NCBI RefSeq assembly: GCF_000423565.1
Contig: NZ_KE384037.1
Location: 62,001-126,000, forward strand
Length of the DNA stretch: 64,000 nucleotides
Origin: Runella zeae DSM 19591
GTDB lineage: Bacteria; Bacteroidota; Bacteroidia; Cytophagales; Spirosomataceae
Reading direction: 5' to 3'
The notes beneath the pieces were generated by a model. It had not been told where the DNA came from and made no database searches. It saw only the letters and a list, made by a program, of their open reading frames with translations. Position 1 is the stretch's first letter. Every line of letters starts with the position of its first letter. Shown in pieces: positions 59,385-64,000 of this stretch. The position numbers and the translations under genes were made by a program.

Positions 59385-61086
59385 CCGTCAGTACCTCTTC
59401 TTTACTCAACTGGATTTTTTTTGCCGCTTGCCACGGAATAATGGCTCCTAAAAGAACTACAACCGCAATTCCTGCCGTAACCCAACCGCCGGAGGTAGCA
59501 AAGGCGCTTAAGCCTAGCAGTACTATCGCTACAAACACCAATGCTCCCGCAATCACCCTCATCCCAAAGCGGTTTTGGCGTTTGATTTCGGTCGCTTCTT
59601 CTTCCGTTTCAGCGAGTTTTTCTGCCTTACGTGTCGCTTTGGAGATCAGATATGATTCGTATTCTTCGGCTACGAGCCCTTTTGAACGAGCATATAATTC
59701 GTAAGCCAAAAGCAACATCAACGGCAGGCCAATGCCCACGATAGTTTCGACGGCACGGCTTAGTTTAAAGTCTAATAGCCACGGTGACAGCACTTTAAAA
59801 AACAGATTGACCGTCAAACCAACAATCGTAATCCAGAAAGTAGTTTTGCCATTGATACGTTTTGAAAACAGCGCCCAAAGCGGCGGAGCTAATAATGGCC
59901 CCCCCGAAATAGCCGAAATACTCAGTACCACTTCCACAATTCCGCCCGCCGCAGGTACCAGCAAGGCAATCACAATCATGCCCAGCCCAAATCCCCACGA
60001 CGACAGCCTTGCTACTTTAATCAGCTGTTGATCAGAGGCTTTTGGATTGATAAAACCTTTGTAAATATCATTGGTAAAAACCGCAGAGACGACGTTTAAT
60101 GTGGTATTGGCACTGGCCGAAGTTGAAAAATACATTCCCGTAAGCATCAACCCGAGCAAGCCAGGGGGCAGCACGGCCTTGCAAATCAGTAAGTAGGCAT
60201 TTTCGGTGTCCAATCCTTCTAAACTGGGGTTCAGTGCCCGATAAATCATGGGGGGAAGCATCCAAATCATGGGACTAACTAAATACAGCGCGGCAAAAAG
60301 AAACGCTACTTTACGGGCCGACTTGGGGCTATCGACGCTGGTGTAACGCTGCACAAATGTCCAATTACCGCCAATGTAGGCAATATGATAGAACACAAAA
60401 GCCATCACAAAACCAAAGGTGTATTCGCCGTGGAGAAGGTTGAAAAAGTCGTCGGGGACTTGTTGGGTAAAAGTGTCAAAACCACCGACTTTATTGAGCG
60501 ACAAAGGGAGTAAAATAAACACTGCCGCCGTCAAAATCACAAACTGTAAAATATCGGTTACCATGACTGCCCAAAGTCCGCCGACGGCTGTGTAAGCAAT
60601 CATAAATATTCCCAATACAATGGTAGATTCAACCAAAGGAAATCCCAGTGAAACACTTACCAGCTTGGCCACGGGGTACAAGACTGAGCCTTTGATAAAT
60701 ACCGACACCAAGGTAAAAATACCGATGTAGGTCTTCTGAACGCGTTCGCCGAGGCGTTCACGGATAAACTCTGCCGCGGTGAGGTTGCCAGTAGCCCGCC
60801 AGCGAGGAGATAAAAACAGCCCCGTGACAATAGCCCCTATGCACATCGTCCATTGAATAGTCACGGCCACCCAGCCATGTTTGTAAGCGATAGAGCCCCA
60901 CGCCACAAACGTGCCCGCGGAGAAAAAGGACATGAATAGCGACAGTCCACCAATGAACCAAGGCACGGCTTCTCCCCCCGCAAAAAACGATTTGAGGTTG
61001 CGCCCCGTGCGGGCAAACAGCATCCCAATCCCCAGCACAAAGGCGGAGAAAATAAAGATGACGGCGGTATCAATCAGTGAGTTCAA
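59374..61086 (-). CDS. Sodium:solute symporter (SSS family)
   Basis: 570 residues and about 13 TM helices. The SSS core is visible in FFAGGEAVPWFIGGLSLFMS, the VTIQWTMCIGAIVTGLFLSP region, YTAVGGLWAVMVTDILQFVI (a diagnostic stretch in sugar/sialate-type members) and ISAISGGPLLAPPLWALFSK. Typical partners carry a sugar, sialate or amino acid with Na+. It lies upstream (minus) of the GH2 and FAD genes and may import the released sugar. Its last codons (T-G-Q-G, stop) are encoded within the terminal repeat of the MITE-like element. Confidence 0.92.
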   Translation of the reverse strand: MNSLIDTAVIFIFSAFVLGIGMLFARTGRNLKSFFAGGEAVPWFIGGLSLFMSFFSAGTFVAWGSIAYKHGWVAVTIQWTMCIGAIVTGLFLSPRWRATGNLTAAEFIRERLGERVQKTYIGIFTLVSVFIKGSVLYPVAKLVSVSLGFPLVESTIVLGIFMIAYTAVGGLWAVMVTDILQFVILTAAVFILLPLSLNKVGGFDTFTQQVPDDFFNLLHGEYTFGFVMAFVFYHIAYIGGNWTFVQRYTSVDSPKSARKVAFLFAALYLVSPMIWMLPPMIYRALNPSLEGLDTENAYLLICKAVLPPGLLGLMLTGMYFSTSASANTTLNVVSAVFTNDIYKGFINPKASDQQLIKVARLSSWGFGLGMIVIALLVPAAGGIVEVVLSISAISGGPLLAPPLWALFSKRINGKTTFWITIVGLTVNLFFKVLSPWLLDFKLSRAVETIVGIGLPLMLLLAYELYARSKGLVAEEYESYLISKATRKAEKLAETEEEATEIKRQNRFGMRVIAGALVFVAIVLLGLSAFATSGGWVTAGIAVVVLLGAIIPWQAAKKIQLSKEEVLTGQG

Positions 61087-61163
61087 GCGTCTAAAGGGAG
61101 TTAAATGTAGAAAATGGATTGGTTATTGAGTTTTGAACAATGTCTTTTACTGTAAGATAATTT

Positions 61164-61592
61164 ATGAACGTACCTTTTTACTCCTTTCAAACCGATATTA
61201 CCCACGCTATTTACCTTTTTGAAAGTATTGGGGTAAAAGGTTTTATCCAAAAGGCAATCGTATTTGAAGCCACTGAGATCGACAACTCTTACAACCTGTC
61301 TTTATGCGATATACATCCGATCTCAGGTAAAATGAACTTCTCCGTGATTTCAGCGAATGGAGATACTCAAAAAGTTTTAGCAACTATTTATCCATTTTAC
61401 CGATAAACATCCTCATTGTAGAATACTTTTCTTTGGAAGTTCAGCAGTTCGGAATCGTTTGTATCGTATGGCAATCAATCACTCATTAAGTGTAATTCTA
61501 GCGCAATTCGAGGTTTGGGGCTTTTAAATGACTCATGGTTACCATTTGATCCCAATAAAAACTTTGATGCTTTTTTGATAAATAGAAAATAA
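61164..61592 (+). pseudogene. Frameshifted DUF6934 family gene
   Basis: ATG 61164 encodes FYSFQTDITHAIYLFESIGV and SLCDIHPISGKMNFSVISAN, then GDTQKVLATIYPFYR and a stop near 61405. The same family sequence resumes in another frame: DKHPHCRILFFGSSAVRNRL, then YRMAINHSLSVILAQFEVWG, before a second shift to LNDSWLPFDPNKNFDAFLIN and RK with TAA at 61590-61592. Together these make about 140 residues, the normal DUF6934 size, with two frame changes (near 61400 and 61530). Sequencing error cannot be excluded, but two independent shifts argue for decay. Confidence 0.75.
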
Positions 61593-61623
61593 AATCTGAT
61601 ATTCCATTTTAAATTAGTCCTTT

Positions 61624-61761
61624 ATGAAAACAACTAAGACAGTACTCGACGAGAAAGAGTGGGAAAGAATCCATCAAGCTCTTAAAGTGGCAACGGCGCC
61701 TAAACTAGAAAAGGCGAACGAAATACTTAAAAAGATACCTCTTCCTTTAAAGAAGGAGTAA
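61624..61761 (+). CDS. 45-residue helical protein, likely partner of the DUF6934 gene
   Basis: ATG 61624 encodes MKTTKTVLDEKEWERIHQAL, then KVATAPKLEKANEILKKIPL and PLKKE, stop 61759-61761. It is Lys/Glu-rich and mostly helical, with no signal or TM segment. The arrangement (DUF6934 gene then a small Lys-rich gene 31 bases later, same strand) resembles two-gene toxin-antitoxin-like loci, but the role is inference. Its end lies 8 bases before the convergent secreted protein's stop. Confidence 0.6.
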   Translation: MKTTKTVLDEKEWERIHQALKVATAPKLEKANEILKKIPLPLKKE

Positions 61762-61769
61762 AACCCTAA

Positions 61770-64000
61770 TCACTTCGCTACCGTCATTACGTCAAATCCA
61801 GCTCCCGCCAATTGCTTTTTGTAGGACTTACCGTTGATAGTGACTTGAAAATCAGTTGCTTGCGAACGGTTATTCAACAAAATCACAAATAGCTTATCTT
61901 TCTGCTCCGATTCTGCCAAGAGGTAATCAATGGTCGGATTGTCGATTTTAACGAGGTTTTCGTCAACGATGAGTTTGGCCTTGGTACCGTTGATAAGACC
62001 CGCTTCAAATCCATAACTTTGGTGAGGGCCTACTTTAGGCGTCACAAACCCACGAGGGAATTTCACTTGGCCATTGGAACGAACCTCTGCTTCCGACATC
62101 AGATAATCCGTAATCCAGCCAATCTGCCACCAAGCGTGGTGTGGATAAGGCCCTGCGCCACGATTCATGGCTTGCCAATAGTAGGATGCTACGCTTGTTT
62201 TAGCATCCACAAAGGCATCACGCCCCCAAACTCCTGCCCGTGCCAAGTCGGCGAAAATGGGTTCTTTCGTAAGCTGAAACATTCGTAAAAACAATCCCGC
62301 ATGACTCGCCAACTGAATAGGCCCTTGGGAATTGGAAGACCCAAAAATGCCACCGTGTTCAAAACTAAGACCTGCTTGGGCAATCTCCCAATCCTCACGA
62401 GGGCTACCGTTGACGGTTTTGGGGTTACGATTTGGGATGGGGTGAGTGTATATAGAGGTTGTGTATACTTTTGCAGCAGTAATAGCCGCATTTTTGTATT
62501 TCTCTTTTTGAGTAAAATCGTACAAATCCAACAGCGCCTGAGCCGACTGCGCCGTGGCAAAATCGGGGGCATAGCGAGCATCGCCACATACCCCTAAAAA
62601 ACCACCTGTTTCGACGGCGTTTTTCACAAACCAATCGGCTCCTTTCTGCGCCGCCACCAAATATTTAGAGTCTTTGAGAATCCGATACGCTACCAACAAC
62701 CCATAAAAAGTAGGCCGAACATCTTTGATGTCACGGAAGATTTCTTGCTCATTTTTCCGATCGTAAGCCACGGCCCAGCTACCATCTGACTTTTGATTTT
62801 TGAGCAACCACTCAGCACCACTACTCAGCAAATTACGTAAGGAGGTATTGTTAGGTTCAAAAAGTAGAATATTTCCTAAATCCAACATCGTATAGTAAGT
62901 AACGGCGATGGGCTCGACTACCTCTCCCCACTCCTCCGTAAATCGTTTTGATTTTGCCAAATAATATTGTCCCGCTAAGGCACCTTTAAAAAAACCTTCG
63001 TCCGTAATCTGCTGTACTATCTTGAAATTCAAGGCATAAGGCAGTACCTTTTTGGTGAGTAGAGTGTCTTGGGTGGCATTGGCGAGCATCCACATCGCGC
63101 CATAATCAGAGTTTTTCATGGCATCTTTGTTTGAACCTATCACGCCACCCAAATACGACTGAGCTCCAATTTTCAAGCCCTTGTATTCTTCAATATTCCA
63201 AAGCGACGTTTTGGGGTCAGTCAAATAATGGTGCATTTTCTGGATACGGTCGGTGAGCGACTGCTTGCTTTGGCGAAGTGCAAGACTTTGTTTTAGTTGA
63301 AAAATATCATAAACCGCATGATTAATGGCCTTGAACCAATCGCCGGCTATCAAACTATAACGAAAAGAATAGCTCACGGTCTCGCCCGCTTTCAGTTCAG
63401 ATTTTGGCTCACCCAATACTGGAAAATAGAGTGTAGGCGTAATTTGAGACTTACGGTTTTTGTGCGATAGCCCCACGTTCCAAGCGTGCATGGTATTTTT
63501 GTCTTTTTCCCAAGGGTCACGACAAAGGTCTGGGTCGGGCATGAGCGAAATCGTAATTCCGCTTTTGGTCGTTACCAACGGACTTAGTGTACTAGCCGAA
63601 CGCTCTCGATACACAACCGGCAAAGCAGGTGCGCCATGACCATACGCATAAGCCAAGGCAAAATTGGGCTGAATGTAATTTCCCTGAAAATAACCCGGCA
63701 CCGACACCCACGCCATATCGGCCTCACTCACAGGAGCAAGTGTAGGAGTAGCCAACGAAAAATAGCCAGCAGTTTTAGGGGTTAGTGTCTGTTTGACCCA
63801 TATATCGGTAGGAAATTGGGGATCAAAATTCCACTCGGTGGTGATTTTTGCTACTTCATTTTCGGTTTCAAAACTGAGTTGATTGGTTTTGATTTGTTTC
63901 CCATTTTTCGCGAAAAAATGAAACGCTTTTCCTGCCGTATTTAAGGATACAGGATTGGTACTTTCGGCCCACTGTTTGGTTTGATAATGATACGCCTCTC
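61770..64000 (-). CDS. Large secreted (alpha/alpha)6-barrel-like protein, 5' cut by window
   Basis: At least 743 residues, open to the window edge in frame (the apparent start at 63755 is an internal TTG). The first part (EAYHYQTKQWAESTNPVSLN, HFFAKNGKQIKTNQLSFETE, PTDIWVKQTLTPKTAGYF) is a beta-rich N-terminal domain; about 215-560 hold helical repeats (QSYLGGVIGSNKDAMKNSDY, GQYYLAKSKRFTEEWGEVVE, GADWFVKNAVETGGFLGVCG) that resemble six-hairpin glycosidase-type barrels; a beta C-terminal domain ends SYKKQLAGAGFDVMTVAK. Enzyme class not recognised. It is directly convergent with the small gene at 61624 and shares its strand with the symporter. Confidence 0.75.
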   Translation of the reverse strand, partial: EAYHYQTKQWAESTNPVSLNTAGKAFHFFAKNGKQIKTNQLSFETENEVAKITTEWNFDPQFPTDIWVKQTLTPKTAGYFSLATPTLAPVSEADMAWVSVPGYFQGNYIQPNFALAYAYGHGAPALPVVYRERSASTLSPLVTTKSGITISLMPDPDLCRDPWEKDKNTMHAWNVGLSHKNRKSQITPTLYFPVLGEPKSELKAGETVSYSFRYSLIAGDWFKAINHAVYDIFQLKQSLALRQSKQSLTDRIQKMHHYLTDPKTSLWNIEEYKGLKIGAQSYLGGVIGSNKDAMKNSDYGAMWMLANATQDTLLTKKVLPYALNFKIVQQITDEGFFKGALAGQYYLAKSKRFTEEWGEVVEPIAVTYYTMLDLGNILLFEPNNTSLRNLLSSGAEWLLKNQKSDGSWAVAYDRKNEQEIFRDIKDVRPTFYGLLVAYRILKDSKYLVAAQKGADWFVKNAVETGGFLGVCGDARYAPDFATAQSAQALLDLYDFTQKEKYKNAAITAAKVYTTSIYTHPIPNRNPKTVNGSPREDWEIAQAGLSFEHGGIFGSSNSQGPIQLASHAGLFLRMFQLTKEPIFADLARAGVWGRDAFVDAKTSVASYYWQAMNRGAGPYPHHAWWQIGWITDYLMSEAEVRSNGQVKFPRGFVTPKVGPHQSYGFEAGLINGTKAKLIVDENLVKIDNPTIDYLLAESEQKDKLFVILLNNRSQATDFQVTINGKSYKKQLAGAGFDVMTVAK

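Noticed and set aside
63753-63755. Start codon of the last minus-strand gene
   Set aside because: The TTG at this place is internal; the same frame is open and coding-like to the window end, so the gene is cut, not started here.

Overview
The window looks like a chromosomal segment from a Bacteroidota bacterium, most likely order Cytophagales (Spirosomaceae/Runella-like; genus is inference). The signs are a SusC/SusD pair, many Lys-rich lipoproteins, LytS/LytTR two-component genes with propeller or TPR sensors, promoters of the TTG-N19-TAnnTTTG type, and moderate GC with AT-rich intergenic DNA. I see no rRNA, tRNA, CRISPR array or intact transposase.

Layout. 1-1811: 3' end of acetyl-CoA synthetase, then a long convergent gap with a perfect 31-bp palindrome, a good promoter and a possible small RNA. 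1812-6927: four predicted lipoproteins (one collagen-like, one FN3 plus propeller), two unknown proteins and a probably frameshifted gene. 7270-16607: a LytTR signalling island with a stand-alone LytTR domain, three tandem sensor kinases sharing nearly the same C-terminal kinase module on different sensor domains, one receiver-LytTR regulator and a second stand-alone LytTR protein. 16518-22161, opposite strand: ECF sigma factor, single-pass TPR protein placed like an anti-sigma factor, lipoprotein subtilase, and a CHAT (caspase-like) protease with TPRs, a signal peptide and a C-terminal membrane anchor. I consider this the most interesting system here. 22306-26263: RDD and DUF2752 membrane proteins, threonine aldolase, a 29-residue membrane microprotein, an unknown protein and DUF502. 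26266-29854: polysaccharide genes (MraY/WecA-like transferase, two GT2 enzymes, WcaF-like acetyltransferase). 30040-36198: aroA, an ABC exporter, an exported EEP-fold phosphohydrolase, an M20 peptidase and folA.

36277-38738: an accessory patch bracketed by 63-bp direct repeats, holding an AlbA_2/HATPase_c_4 protein and the remnant of a DEAD/Res-type helicase; next to it lies a dispersed short-repeat family. 38939-50805 and beyond: a cytochrome c propeller protein with a tightly linked Uma2 nuclease, an FkbM methyltransferase and two glycosyltransferases, SDR, outer-membrane protein, CPBP protease divergent from Hsp20 across a repeated operator-like motif, and proB. 49393-64000: a carbohydrate-use region on the minus strand with SusD, SusC, a cyclophilin, an FAD oxidoreductase, a GH2 glycosidase, a sodium:solute symporter whose stop codon lies in a MITE-like element, a frameshifted DUF6934 gene with a 45-aa partner, and a large secreted protein cut by the window end.

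How they work together: SusC/SusD would import a glycan fragment, the GH2 and FAD enzymes would process it and the symporter would take up the released sugar. The LytTR island appears to be several sensors feeding a small set of DNA-binding proteins. In the sigma/CHAT operon, both proteases are predicted outside the cytoplasm, where the anti-sigma-like protein exposes its TPR domain, so a proteolytic relay to the sigma factor is a reasonable hypothesis.
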